Origin: Desulfofustis limnaeus | Lineage (GTDB): Bacteria > Desulfobacterota > Desulfobulbia > Desulfobulbales > Desulfocapsaceae | Length of the DNA stretch: 64,000 nt | Assembly: GCF_023169885.1 (NCBI RefSeq) | Contig: NZ_AP025516.1 | Span: 1,364,001-1,428,000 of the forward strand | Direction: 5' to 3' | Shown here: piece after piece, positions 29,840 through 37,492 of the stretch | Numbering within the stretch: the first letter of the stretch is position 1 | How the letters are laid out: each line of letters starts with the position of its first letter | Notes under the pieces: generated by a model | The model's database searches: none | What the model was told of the DNA's origin: nothing | The model's input: the letters and a program-made list of their open reading frames with translations, nothing else | Translations under genes and position numbers: made by a program

Positions 29840-30670
29840 CTATGCGTAGCTGTGCAGGCCGGAGAGCAAAAAGTTTACACCGTAGTAGGTGAAGATCACG
29901 GCCAGGAAACCGAGCAGCGATAACCAGGCAATGGCTCTGCCGCTGATACCTCGGGTATACCTGATATGCAGGGTGAAGGCGTAGACGAACCAGGTGATCA
30001 GCGACCAGGTTTCCTTCGGATCCCAACTCCAGTAAGTGCCCCAGGCGGAGTTGGCCCAGACGGCGCCGGTGATGATCCCGGCGCTCAGCCAGATGAACCC
30101 GAAAACGAGGCATTTGTGGATGATGTCGTCCAGGGTGCGCAAGGCGGGGAAACGGCCGGCGACGGCATCGCTGCCGGCGGTGAACGATTTGAGAAGGTAC
30201 ATCAGCGCCAGGGCGGCGGCGATGGCAAAGGCGGCGTAGCCGATGAAACAGGTGACCACGTGGGCGATCAGCCAGTTTGACTGCAGGGCCGGAACCAGTG
30301 GGTTGATCCCTTTGTCGATCGGCGCAAAGGAAGCGTAGGCCATGGCCAGAAAGGCCAGGGGCAAGGCAAAGGCGCCGATCACCCGGGTCTTGAACTTGAA
30401 TTCTATACCGAGGTAGAGAATGACGATCACCCAGGCGAAAAAGACCACCGATTCGTACATGTTGGAGAGTGGCGCATGGCCGATCCCCATCTGGTAGGAC
30501 TCGATCCATCTGAGCCCGAGGCCGGCGGTTTGAACCAGCAGCGCGCCGATGGTGAAAAGCGTGCCGGCCAGGGCGATTCGCTTATTGTGGAAAACGAGCG
30601 CGGCGATATAGATCGCCGAGGCGAACAGGTAGGTGAAGGTGGTGATGCCGAGAAGCTGTGAGCTGTCCAT
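29840..30670 (-). CDS. ccsA: Cytochrome c biogenesis protein, CcsA/CcmC family
   Basis: The 276-residue integral membrane protein has about eight hydrophobic helices and the heme-handling WWD-type motif WGTYWSWDPKETW near residue 211, with flanking conserved His residues. It forms the System II heme lyase with ResB and attaches heme to apocytochromes on the periplasmic side. It ends a two-gene unit with resB, spacing 36 nt. In some schemes this subunit is named CcsB or ResC. Confidence 0.93.
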   Translation of the reverse strand: MDSSQLLGITTFTYLFASAIYIAALVFHNKRIALAGTLFTIGALLVQTAGLGLRWIESYQMGIGHAPLSNMYESVVFFAWVIVILYLGIEFKFKTRVIGAFALPLAFLAMAYASFAPIDKGINPLVPALQSNWLIAHVVTCFIGYAAFAIAAALALMYLLKSFTAGSDAVAGRFPALRTLDDIIHKCLVFGFIWLSAGIITGAVWANSAWGTYWSWDPKETWSLITWFVYAFTLHIRYTRGISGRAIAWLSLLGFLAVIFTYYGVNFLLSGLHSYA

Positions 30671-30706
30671 TCCAGGAACTCCTATGATTCGATCGGGGTC
30701 GGCTGT

Positions 30707-32032
30707 CTATCCGACGGTTGCGGTCCGTAGGTGCTGCTCCAGTTCGCTCATGGTGCGGGCGAACCCGGGACGATTCTTGTTGGCCGATCCGGCCAGCAGG
30801 ACGCTGCAGCCCGGCCCGGCATCGCTGACCAGCAGCCACACCCGCCGGTGGGAAAGGAAAAACGCGATATAAAGGCCGGCCAGCATCAAGGCGCAGCCGC
30901 CATATACCCACCAGACGCCGGGGTCCTTGGCCACCTGCAGGCCGGTGGCGTAGAGTTGTTTGGCCTGAACCAGGTAGTCGCGACCGCCCAGGTTGAGTGG
31001 GAGCGTGTCACTTTTTTCCAGCCATTCGCTGATCGGTTCCCCCTGGCCGTCACTGATCCAGAGCTTGGCGCCGACGATCGACTGGCCGACCGTCCGGGCG
31101 TTGATGATGCCGAAGTTGAGCCCAACGTCGGGCCACTGTTCCTGCTGCTGAAAGGGGACGATAAAGCTTTTGCGCCGTTCGGCTGCTTTGTCCTCGATGG
31201 TGACCAGGAACTCCTGGAACCCCTGGTAGCTTGATTGGTAGAAAGTGATGCCGCGATAGGTGAGCGGTTGGTTGACGCGGATGTCGGTGGTGAGGATTTC
31301 CTGTCCGTTTTCGATGATCGTCAGGTTGGAGACGTAATCTTTGGGAGCGCCGGTTTCATAGAAGTCCACGTCGAAGGTGTTGCAGCGGACGGTGAAACCC
31401 AGATCCTTGAACTCTTGTTTGCCGAAGAGGGCGATGCGATCCCGTTCCATGGATTCGGGGATGACCATGCTGCCTTTGAAACCGCCGATACCACCGATGA
31501 AGCCGCCAAAGCAGATGATCAGGATGGAGACATGGACCAGGTAGGCGCCGGTCCTGCTCCATCGGCCTTTCTGGCCAAACAGCAGGGTGTGGGTGTTGGT
31601 GACTTTACTGGTCGGTCGCCATCCCTTCTGCTGCAGGGCCTCCTGGAGCCCGCGAACTACCGCGTCGCGCGGACCATCAATCTGCCAACTGGTGTGGTGT
31701 GGGGTGCTTCGTAGTCGATCTTCCGTCCACCGCAGCCCATCGGTGTTGATCTGTTTCCAGGCGGCGGGAAAGCGGTCGATGCTGCAGACGATGAGATTGA
31801 CACAGAGCAACAGGATCAAGCCGACGAACCACCAGGAGCCGTACATATCGACGATATCGAGCACCTGAAATAGTTGGGCGGCCTGCGGACCGTAGGAGTC
31901 CACGTAGAACTCGATCGGCTTGTTCTGGGGGATGATGGTGCCGATGATCGAAGTAACGGCCAAAAGAGAAATGGTGACCAAGGCCAGCCGGACGGAGGCG
32001 AAGAAATGCCAGATTGAGTTGTCAGTGCTCAT
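30707..32032 (-). CDS. resB: Cytochrome c biogenesis protein ResB
   Basis: The protein of about 441 residues has ResB features: an N-terminal helix pair (FFASVRLALVTISLLAVTSI, then the SWWFVGLILLLCVNLIVCSI region), a third helix near residue 160, a large periplasmic domain and a final helix before the C-terminus. ResB pairs with CcsA in System II assembly. The start is taken at the ATG at 32032; an in-frame GTG at 32074 would add 14 residues. Neither has a strong ribosome site. Confidence 0.88.
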   Translation of the reverse strand: MSTDNSIWHFFASVRLALVTISLLAVTSIIGTIIPQNKPIEFYVDSYGPQAAQLFQVLDIVDMYGSWWFVGLILLLCVNLIVCSIDRFPAAWKQINTDGLRWTEDRLRSTPHHTSWQIDGPRDAVVRGLQEALQQKGWRPTSKVTNTHTLLFGQKGRWSRTGAYLVHVSILIICFGGFIGGIGGFKGSMVIPESMERDRIALFGKQEFKDLGFTVRCNTFDVDFYETGAPKDYVSNLTIIENGQEILTTDIRVNQPLTYRGITFYQSSYQGFQEFLVTIEDKAAERRKSFIVPFQQQEQWPDVGLNFGIINARTVGQSIVGAKLWISDGQGEPISEWLEKSDTLPLNLGGRDYLVQAKQLYATGLQVAKDPGVWWVYGGCALMLAGLYIAFFLSHRRVWLLVSDAGPGCSVLLAGSANKNRPGFARTMSELEQHLRTATVG

Positions 32033-32187
32033 TGAAAAGAAACGGATAGCTGTTGATTGATGAGAAGCGTTCACCTGTAATCGAGCAGACTACCACAAAT
32101 GACCACTTTCGGCCACCGGTGATGAACTGCCATCTAACCAGTTTTCCCCTTGATTGGAAAGGAAATTCTTAAATACCTGGGGCTTTT

Positions 32188-33117
32188 TCATATCCGTGAA
32201 CGGTGTTCTTCATACAGCAAGCGGCGTTGTGTTTCGGGAAGGTTGAGAAACGCGCGGACTTCCCGTCGCATCTCCTCCAAATCCGTATCCAGACGGCCGT
32301 GCACCTGCACCACGTTGTTGCTGTGATCGCAGGTCAAAAAAGTCGGTGACGGCTGCAGCAGATCCAGCAGAAGCGCCAATTCGAGAACGGTGCCTTCGGC
32401 GTTCTGCGGCGTAAAGGAGCCATCCTGCACCTGGGTCAGCAGGGGGCAGCCGGGAGCGCCGGAGACGGGATCGGGCTCATAGAGCCAGAGGCGCCGGATA
32501 CGGACAAACTCAGGCGTCAGTTGATTGATCAGGGCGGCGGTGCCGGTCATGTGCTGGCGCCATCGCTCGACGCCACCCAGCCCGAGCAGGACGTAGAACG
32601 ACTGCTCGATGGCGGCGGCCCGCAACCAGGTGGACACGTCGGTCACCATCTGCGGCGATTGTCCCTTGCGCTGGAAACGCAGCACCTCTGCATCACCCGA
32701 CTCGAGGCCGAGATGGATGCGGGTCAGACCGTGTTTGGCAAGGCGGTCAATGCCTGCTTCGCCGATTTTCTTCAGCGTTGATACCCGGGCGTAGCTGGTC
32801 ACCTTTTTGGCTGGAAATGATTGGTAGAGCAGATCGAGAACCCGGCAGATCAGATCTACCCCGGCATGAATCGGGTCGGCGTCGCCGAGAAACAATTCTT
32901 CCGATTGCGGTCGCCGCTCTTTGAGCAGCTGGATGTCGCGGGCGATGTCGTCGTAGGTCCGGGGCGAGTAGTGGGGTTCGCCAAGATGGGAATAGATGCC
33001 GCAGAATCGGCACTGGTTCCAGTTGCATCCCCGGGTCACCCGGATCAAGGTGCTGCGCCATTCGCTGGGGGGACGGATGGTCGGCTGTTCCGGGACGCTG
33101 TCTGAATGTCTCTTCAT
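32188..33117 (-). CDS. Radical SAM protein, B12-less HemN/Elp3-like group
   Basis: The 309-residue protein has the cluster motif CNWNQCRFC (C-x4-C-x2-C, slightly wider than the usual C-x3-C-x2-C), then ELFLGDADP and HLGLESGDAEVLRFQRKGQ. This last text is typical of the radical SAM group annotated as coproporphyrinogen oxidase-like or Elp3-like. The ATG at 33117 is chosen because the longer reading runs through a dispersed repeat. No substrate can be named. It precedes the ccs genes on the same strand, with a 155-nt gap. Confidence 0.78.
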   Translation of the reverse strand: MKRHSDSVPEQPTIRPPSEWRSTLIRVTRGCNWNQCRFCGIYSHLGEPHYSPRTYDDIARDIQLLKERRPQSEELFLGDADPIHAGVDLICRVLDLLYQSFPAKKVTSYARVSTLKKIGEAGIDRLAKHGLTRIHLGLESGDAEVLRFQRKGQSPQMVTDVSTWLRAAAIEQSFYVLLGLGGVERWRQHMTGTAALINQLTPEFVRIRRLWLYEPDPVSGAPGCPLLTQVQDGSFTPQNAEGTVLELALLLDLLQPSPTFLTCDHSNNVVQVHGRLDTDLEEMRREVRAFLNLPETQRRLLYEEHRSRI

Positions 33118-33170
33118 GATCGTCTGGTCCGCTGTGTTGCTGGTGATGACCGCAGAGGCGGTTCGGGCGG

Positions 33171-33246
33171 CCGGCCTCCGCGAGGCGTTTTGCAGCGATG
33201 CCTTTCGCCTACCCGGTTGCAGATATCTCTGCTTGCGTTGGTTGAA
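33171..33246 (+). repeat. Dispersed repeat R2, copy a
   Basis: This 76-nt segment (ggcctccgcgaggcgttttg ... ttgcag ... ggttgaac) resembles two other segments at 34098 and 35811, and an inverted core at 35665. The shared core is close to GCGTTTTCCAGCGATACCCT followed by TCGCCTCCTCGGTTGCAG. It lies in the gap upstream of the radical SAM gene. Confidence 0.65.
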
Positions 33247-33413
33247 CGATAATTCATCTCGAAGAAGGGGCAAGCGTTGATAAATGTGTTGAAAAGTATC
33301 CATGAAAGCGGTAATAGTGATTTTTTGAGTTTTTCCCGCGAAACCTTTTCGACTCGAGTCGTCCCGTGCCCCGCACGAAGGGGGCGGCGGCTCCGGATAT
33401 AAGGAGAACGATC

Positions 33414-33608
33414 ATGGCTAAAGTATGTGAGATCTGCGGCAAAGGCCCGGTGACCGGGAACAATGTTTCCCACGCCAACAACAAGACCCGGCGCCGCTGG
33501 TTGCCGAACCTCAAGCGGGTACGCATGGTGACCGCCAACGGCGGGGTGCGGCGCTCCCGCGTCTGCACCAGATGCATTCGTTCCGGAGCGGTGGTCAAAC
33601 CCGCCTGA
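33414..33608 (+). CDS. rpmB: 50S ribosomal protein L28
   Basis: The 64-residue protein reads [20 protein letters not shown], then [13 protein letters not shown] and a C-terminal CTRCIRSG. The CxxC pairs mark the zinc-binding form of L28. The ATG at 33414 follows aaggag. It stands without rpmG, which often accompanies it. Confidence 0.96.
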   Translation: MAKVCEICGKGPVTGNNVSHANNKTRRRWLPNLKRVRMVTANGGVRRSRVCTRCIRSGAVVKPA

Positions 33609-33621
33609 TCCCGATACGGAT

Positions 33622-33668
33622 CCGGTTGCCGGACGGGTGATGATGGTCTGACCGGTCCGGCGAACCGG
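33622..33668 (+). terminator. Terminator-like hairpin after rpmB
   Basis: CCGGTT-g-CCGGAC-g-GGT pairs imperfectly with ACC-g-GTCCGG ... AACCGG around an 11-nt loop. A T-rich but interrupted tail follows (gtgtttcgtttccgttttg). It may attenuate transcription between rpmB and the next gene. Confidence 0.5.
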
Positions 33669-33708
33669 TGGTAGTGTTTCGTTTCCGTTTTGTTCTGAGA
33701 GGATGGTG

Positions 33709-33963
33709 ATGTCAGACGAGCCCATGGAGTTTCTCTCTTACGAAGAAGCCCTGAAAATTGTAGCCGCCATTCAGGAAGAAGAAGATATCCACCAGAAGGA
33801 CCGGCGGATCCTGACGGTCTACAATTACGATGACCGGGAAGTGTGCTGGTTCGACTTCGAAGAAGTGATGGCCGCCGTTGGCGAGGTTCCTGCCGGTGAA
33901 CGGAAGGAATCGGTACAGAAATACATCCTCAATCATATCCCCACCTGGGCGCGCGATATCTGA
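33709..33963 (+). CDS. Small acidic hypothetical protein
   Basis: The 84-residue protein (MSDEPMEFLSYEEALKIVAA ...) is acidic, without signal peptide, Cys motif or membrane segment. The WFDFEEVMAAVG and YILNHIPTWARDI segments suggest a compact helical fold. GAGAGG lies 7 nt before the ATG at 33709. I do not recognise the family. It may share a transcript with rpmB. Confidence 0.6.
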   Translation: MSDEPMEFLSYEEALKIVAAIQEEEDIHQKDRRILTVYNYDDREVCWFDFEEVMAAVGEVPAGERKESVQKYILNHIPTWARDI

Positions 33964-34097
33964 GCCTCAGCAGCGCCCCTCCGCCGATCGAGTATCTGTG
34001 ACCTGAGCGTGCCGGATTGCTCCGGCCTGTGACCGAGTGGCGATGTTCGCCACTCGATCGAAAGCAACAGGTTGGTCCAGGTGCATGAGTTCCCCGT

Positions 34098-34175
34098 CCG
34101 GGCCTGCGCAAGGCGTTTTCCAGCGCTACCCTTTACCTCCTCAGTTGCAGAGTCATAGGCTTAAGTCGGCTGAAC
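34098..34175 (+). repeat. Dispersed repeat R2, copy b
   Basis: It reads ggcctgcgcaaggcgttttc, then cagcgctaccctttacctcc and a tcagttgcag core, ending ggctgaac, parallel to copies a and c. The 345-bp gap 33964-34308 holds this copy and the terminator at 34209 and no gene I can support. Confidence 0.65.
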
Positions 34176-34208
34176 CATTTTTTTCCTCTTTATTCCTCTC
34201 TCTCTTGC

Positions 34209-34260
34209 CTGGTCGGCGGGACCGTGATGGTGGCATCCCGACCCCGCCGACCAGTTTTTT
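34209..34260 (+). terminator. Strong intrinsic terminator
   Basis: CTGGTCGGCGGG (34209-34220) is perfectly complementary to CCCGCCGACCAG (34243-34254), with a 22-nt loop and TTTTTT at 34255-34260. It lies about 245 nt after the last rightward gene (33709-33963), so the transcript would carry a long 3' part containing repeat R2b. Confidence 0.88.
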
Positions 34261-34308
34261 CAGCCGTGCCGCTGCTGCGTTGGCGGCTGCGGTTCAGGTT
34301 GATTCGGG

Positions 34309-34872
34309 TTAGAAGCGTCGATCCACCCAGTGTTGGTAGCGGACGTCCTGACGGTTGCTGCCCCGGCCCGCCTTCCGGCCCGGTTCAGACACCAGCTCCC
34401 ACCCGTTTTCGGTACGGCAGACGGTCCCGTGCAGCTTCTTGGCCCTGCCGTTTACGGTGCCGAGGATTTCCGCCTCACGACAGGGCGGGCCTGCCTGGTA
34501 TCGCTCCTCCACCGGACGGTAGTGGCGGTAGTCATGGATGACCCGCTTGTGCTTAACCACCTGCCGCGGCGGCGGGTAATGCTTGACGATGGTTTGGTGC
34601 CGGTGAATGACCTGCGGCTGGTGATAGACGACCTGGTGCGGGGCCCGATAGCCGCGATCGATCTCGCTGCCGATGACGTAACCCAGCAGGCCGCCCACGG
34701 CGGTTCCGATCAGGGTTGCTTCGGTGTCCCGGCCGATGGCCTGGCCGGCAATGGCGCCGCCGCCGGCGCCGATGATCAGGCCGTTGAGGCCACGGCTGTG
34801 GTCGGCGTGTGCCGGTACGGTTCCGATCAGTGATGCCAGGGCGATAGTTGCCGAGAGAATCAGTCTTTTCAT
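34309..34872 (-). CDS. Secreted/outer-membrane glycine-zipper protein
   Basis: The 187-residue protein has a signal peptide (MKRLILSATIALASLIGTVP, cut after AHA) and a glycine zipper (GLIIGAGGGAIAGQAIG ... GTAVGGLLGYVIGSEID, residues 29-70). A His/Tyr/Pro-rich middle and a small C-terminal domain follow. The zipper is of the Gly-zipper-2TM or 17-kDa surface antigen type, usually in periplasmic or outer-membrane proteins. There is no lipobox. aaggagg precedes the ATG at 34872. The His-rich middle (QVVYHQPQVIHRHQTIVKHY) might bind metal. Confidence 0.8.
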   Translation of the reverse strand: MKRLILSATIALASLIGTVPAHADHSRGLNGLIIGAGGGAIAGQAIGRDTEATLIGTAVGGLLGYVIGSEIDRGYRAPHQVVYHQPQVIHRHQTIVKHYPPPRQVVKHKRVIHDYRHYRPVEERYQAGPPCREAEILGTVNGRAKKLHGTVCRTENGWELVSEPGRKAGRGSNRQDVRYQHWVDRRF

Positions 34873-35179
34873 GGTTGTCCTCCTTGGTGTGTGGTTGATG
34901 CCGGGTCCTGCCGTCTTGATTCCTTTGTAAGCCCTGAACTGCTGAAATGATAGCGGATATGGGGCGATGTCGGACCCGACATCGCCCGGCATCGGGTCGT
35001 TTTCCCGGTGCTCTGGTGGGGCGTCACTGGCTGAGGACGGTTGGTGGTTCTCTGACAAGAAAGGTTCGAGCCGGTGCGAAAACACCGATATGGCGGGGTT
35101 CTGAAGGATAGGTAGACGGCGCGCGGCACCGGGCCGGCGGTTTATTCGGTCGGGGCGTGTTACCGGGGATGGCCCGGGG
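34873..35179. other. 307-bp gap with one perfect hairpin
   Basis: No gene is supported here. At 34962-34987, GGGCGATGTCG and CGACATCGCCC form a perfect 11-bp stem with a GACC loop and no T-run on either strand. It lies in the leader region of the glycine-zipper gene, about 90 nt before its start. A leader structure or protein-binding site is possible. Confidence 0.5.
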
Positions 35180-35599
35180 CTATCGCGAGGCGTTGATCTC
35201 GACCATCTGGCCCGAGCCGGGTTGACGATAACGGATGCGGGCAGTGCAGTCGGAGAGGCGCAGCGGCTGATTGCCGGTCACCTGCAGCAGCTGAGTGCCG
35301 GGTCGGGTGGCCTTGAGCAGCCACCTGACGACCCCTCTGTTGCGGTCGATTTTGGCCGGGTGCGGCGATGCCGAGACAATCTGCACGCCGGGCGGAAAAT
35401 AGAGTTCGGCGATCAGGTTGGCCGGCGCCGGCTGTTCGAGGTTGATCTGCACCACGATGCTGTTCGCTTGGCCCTGGAGCAGCTGCGCCGAGGCAGCATC
35501 GGCCCGGCCGGTACCGAGCGTCAGGGTACAGAGCAGTCCCAGGCAGGAGACGATGAGGCGGAGCAGCCGGTGGCGGGAGAGTGGTTTTGCTGTCATCAT
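35180..35599 (-). CDS. Secreted single-domain protein
   Basis: The 139-residue protein has a signal peptide (RLLRLIVSCLGLLCTLTLGT, cut near ADAAS). One beta-sandwich-like domain follows, with PPGVQIVSASPHPAKID and GVVRWLLKATRPGTQLLQVT. The same pattern (PPGMQL ... SIKWLKKVTGATTFAYTL) occurs in the periplasmic part of the HTH membrane protein at 36065-37027, so the two share a domain. No function can be named. The repeats at 35665-36015 lie between them. Confidence 0.72.
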   Translation of the reverse strand: MMTAKPLSRHRLLRLIVSCLGLLCTLTLGTGRADAASAQLLQGQANSIVVQINLEQPAPANLIAELYFPPGVQIVSASPHPAKIDRNRGVVRWLLKATRPGTQLLQVTGNQPLRLSDCTARIRYRQPGSGQMVEINASR

Positions 35600-35664
35600 G
35601 GGAGTTGTACCGGTCTTTTATGGTTCATCCGGATGATTGAGCGTACTTTTTTTGAGTTACTGGC

Positions 35665-35705
35665 CAAGAACCCGGCGAAGGGTATCGCTTCCAAACGCTA
35701 CTCTT
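35665..35705 (-). repeat. Dispersed repeat R2, inverted partial copy d
   Basis: Read on the minus strand this contains GTAGCGTTTGGAAGCGATAC then CCTTCGCC, matching the R2 core (21 of 25 positions to copy a by eye). It faces copy c about 110 bp away, so the pair forms an inverted arrangement. Confidence 0.5.
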
Positions 35706-35730
35706 CGTCCCCATCGTCGTCACGCCACGG

Positions 35731-35763
35731 CTGACAGACAGGCCCTCCATGGCCTGCTGTCAG
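35731..35763. repeat. Long stem-loop inside the repeat patch
   Basis: CTGACAGACAGGCC (35731-35744) and GGCCTGCTGTCAG (35751-35763) pair with one bulged base around CTCCAT. It lies between R2 copies d and c and has no U-run. Confidence 0.6.
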
Positions 35764-35810
35764 TTGCGGACGTCCTGTTCGCAACCCTGCGGGCCTGCTG
35801 TGGCGCGCCG

Positions 35811-35882
35811 GCGGGCCTCCGCGAACCGTTTTCCATCGACACCCTTCGCCTCCTCGGTTGCAGAGGCATACGCTTGAGGGAA
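35811..35882 (+). repeat. Dispersed repeat R2, copy c
   Basis: It reads gggcctccgcgaaccgtttt, ccatcgacacccttcgcctc, then ctcggttgcagaggcatacg, ending agggaac. It runs directly into repeat R1 copy A at 35883. Translations of copies a and c in one frame share AGLRE-F and GCR, but this is a by-product of base similarity. Confidence 0.65.
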
Positions 35883-36015
35883 CCTTGAAAAATTGCCATT
35901 TCGTCCAATCTCATCGTTGCGCAATCGAATTTTATCCTCGGAATATCATGTATATGCCTGCGGTAAAATTCTCTTGCGCGCCTCGATCTTGAACGAAATT
36001 TCGAATTTTTCAAGG
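35883..36015. mobile_element. MITE-like repeat R1, copy A (133 bp)
   Basis: The ends are inverted repeats: CCTTGAAAAATTGCCATTTCG on the left and, read from the right, CCTTGAAAAATTCGAAATTTCG. The inside (tatgcctgcggtaaa, ttgcgcgcctcgatcttgaa) matches the copy at 63600-63732 at roughly 80% of positions by eye with no gaps. No target duplication is clear. It encodes no transposase, so any movement would need help in trans. The 465-bp gap 35600-36064 holds this and the R2 copies only. Confidence 0.7.
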
Positions 36016-36064
36016 CCCCCTTGAGTCGGATGAACCTTTTTTATAAACAGGTGTTGTGCATGGG

Positions 36065-37027
36065 TCATTCCACTACGGTCAGACGTTGTTCTGCTTGCTG
36101 CCAGACATAGCCGTCGCCGAGCCAGATATCCTCGATCAGGCCCATATCGACATCGATGGTGTGGTCGGTGCCGATCAGATCGTAGACCGCTAAAATCTCC
36201 TCGTCGCTGATCCGGTTGTCCCGATTGGCGTCGGCCCAGTGAAAGACTCCCGCCGTCAGCCGGGAATCGCCGACTATCGTCAGGTCCGAGCCGCTGCTCC
36301 CGGTAACCTTGAGGGTCCCGTCCAACCGCACCTCGCCCTGATAGGCTGAATCGCTGTGCAGGGTATAGGCAAAGGTGGTGGCGCCCGTTACTTTCTTCAG
36401 CCACTTGATCGAGTTGTCCTTTTTGTCGTGTCCGGAGATCGGCGGCAGCGTGGTGCCCAACTGCATTCCCGGCGGGATCGACTCGCGCAGGATTACCGAA
36501 ACGGCTCGATCGCCAGGTGCATCGATACTGAGAAATACCGGGAAGGGCTGGCCGGCGATGAAATGGGGCGGGGCCGTGCGCCGGATGGTGATGGTTGGAT
36601 CCGATTTCTGTTCCCGGTCCCGGGTGAGCACCAAGACAAGCGCCGCAGCTGTTGCCAGCACCAGCAGGGCACCGGTGGTCAAGATCCACAGCCGGAAGGT
36701 GAAATGCCTTTTTGCCGCCCCCTGCACCACCGTTTGAGACTCTCTGCTTTCTGTGGGGATGGGCGCCTCGGCTACGTCTGTCGCTGTCGCAGGGACCGGT
36801 TGTTCAGGTGGTGGAAGGTCTTCTTCCCGTTCGAGAATCTCCTGCAGATCGACTTCCAGGGCGGCGGCCAGCCGCAGGGCGTTGTCTTTCTTGATGGTCG
36901 GGTACCGCTTGTTTTCCCAGCGGGACACGGTGTCGGTGGTGACCTCGACCGCGGTGGCCACATAGAGTTGGGTGAGCCCTTTGAGTTCCCGGATGGCTCG
37001 AATCCTGGCCCCGTCGATTTTGACCAT
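36065..37027 (-). CDS. Membrane-anchored XRE-type HTH protein with periplasmic EF-hand
   Basis: The 320-residue protein has a cytoplasmic XRE/Cro helix-turn-helix at residues 8-65 (LTQLYVATAVEVTTDTVSRW). A Pro-rich linker and a single membrane helix (about 112-135) follow. The periplasmic beta-domain (PPGMQL ... SIKWLKKV) is shared with the secreted protein at 35180. An EF-hand loop lies at 266-277 (DANRDNRISDEE, with D1, N3, D5, D10, E12 in place), as in dockerin-type repeats. The ATG at 37027 has AGGCGG at workable distance; a GTG at 37060 is possible. RodZ has a similar HTH-TM layout, but the periplasmic part here is different. Confidence 0.8.
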   Translation of the reverse strand: MVKIDGARIRAIRELKGLTQLYVATAVEVTTDTVSRWENKRYPTIKKDNALRLAAALEVDLQEILEREEDLPPPEQPVPATATDVAEAPIPTESRESQTVVQGAAKRHFTFRLWILTTGALLVLATAAALVLVLTRDREQKSDPTITIRRTAPPHFIAGQPFPVFLSIDAPGDRAVSVILRESIPPGMQLGTTLPPISGHDKKDNSIKWLKKVTGATTFAYTLHSDSAYQGEVRLDGTLKVTGSSGSDLTIVGDSRLTAGVFHWADANRDNRISDEEILAVYDLIGTDHTIDVDMGLIEDIWLGDGYVWQQAEQRLTVVE

Positions 37028-37282
37028 CTCCGGGCCGCCTGGGTAGTGTGTTTCGTTCACTGTCGATTACGCAGCGGTTGAGGTTTCAGGGCAACAAGGC
37101 CTGGATGCATGATAACAAATACCTGCGGTTTTGCCACCTGGCAACACCGGTATCACCACTCGATGTCGCCTCATGTCGGTACGGATATCGGCCGATGTCG
37201 TCTGTTCTTTGCGCTCAGTCACCCGTATCGTGAAAAAAAGGCGGGGCGAGGGGCCCTGCCGTTCATTCATGTGGAGGACGGT

Positions 37283-37492
37283 ATGAAACGATTGACGGGA
37301 CTTTTGGTGGTGCTGTTGCTTCTGGCCGGCGCCGGTTCGGCCGCCTTTGCCGCGAGCGCTCGCTGCGTCGTGGTGGAGGCCGAAGGAAATAAACTGGTGC
37401 TCGAATGCGAGCGTGGTACCGATGGCTTCGAGCCGGGACGGGAAGTTAAGATTAAAGCGGAGCGCACGGGCGCGGCGATCGAAGGGTGCTGA
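37283..37492 (+). CDS. Small secreted protein
   Basis: The 69-residue precursor has a signal peptide (MKRLTGLLVVLLLLAGAGSA, cut near AFAAS) and a short mature domain (VVVEAEGNKLVLECERG ... VKIKAER) ending in Cys. A strong ribosome site (tggagg) sets the start at 37283. Its TGA abuts the stop codon of the convergent RNase gene with no base between. No family is recognised. The two-Cys mature part may form a disulfide. Confidence 0.7.
   Translation: MKRLTGLLVVLLLLAGAGSAAFAASARCVVVEAEGNKLVLECERGTDGFEPGREVKIKAERTGAAIEGC

Noticed and set aside
35720-36013. A 97-codon frame reading MKNSKFRSRS through the repeats
   Set aside because: It is the same repeat artefact, continuing into R2; the TTG start and codon comparison with copy B do not support a gene.
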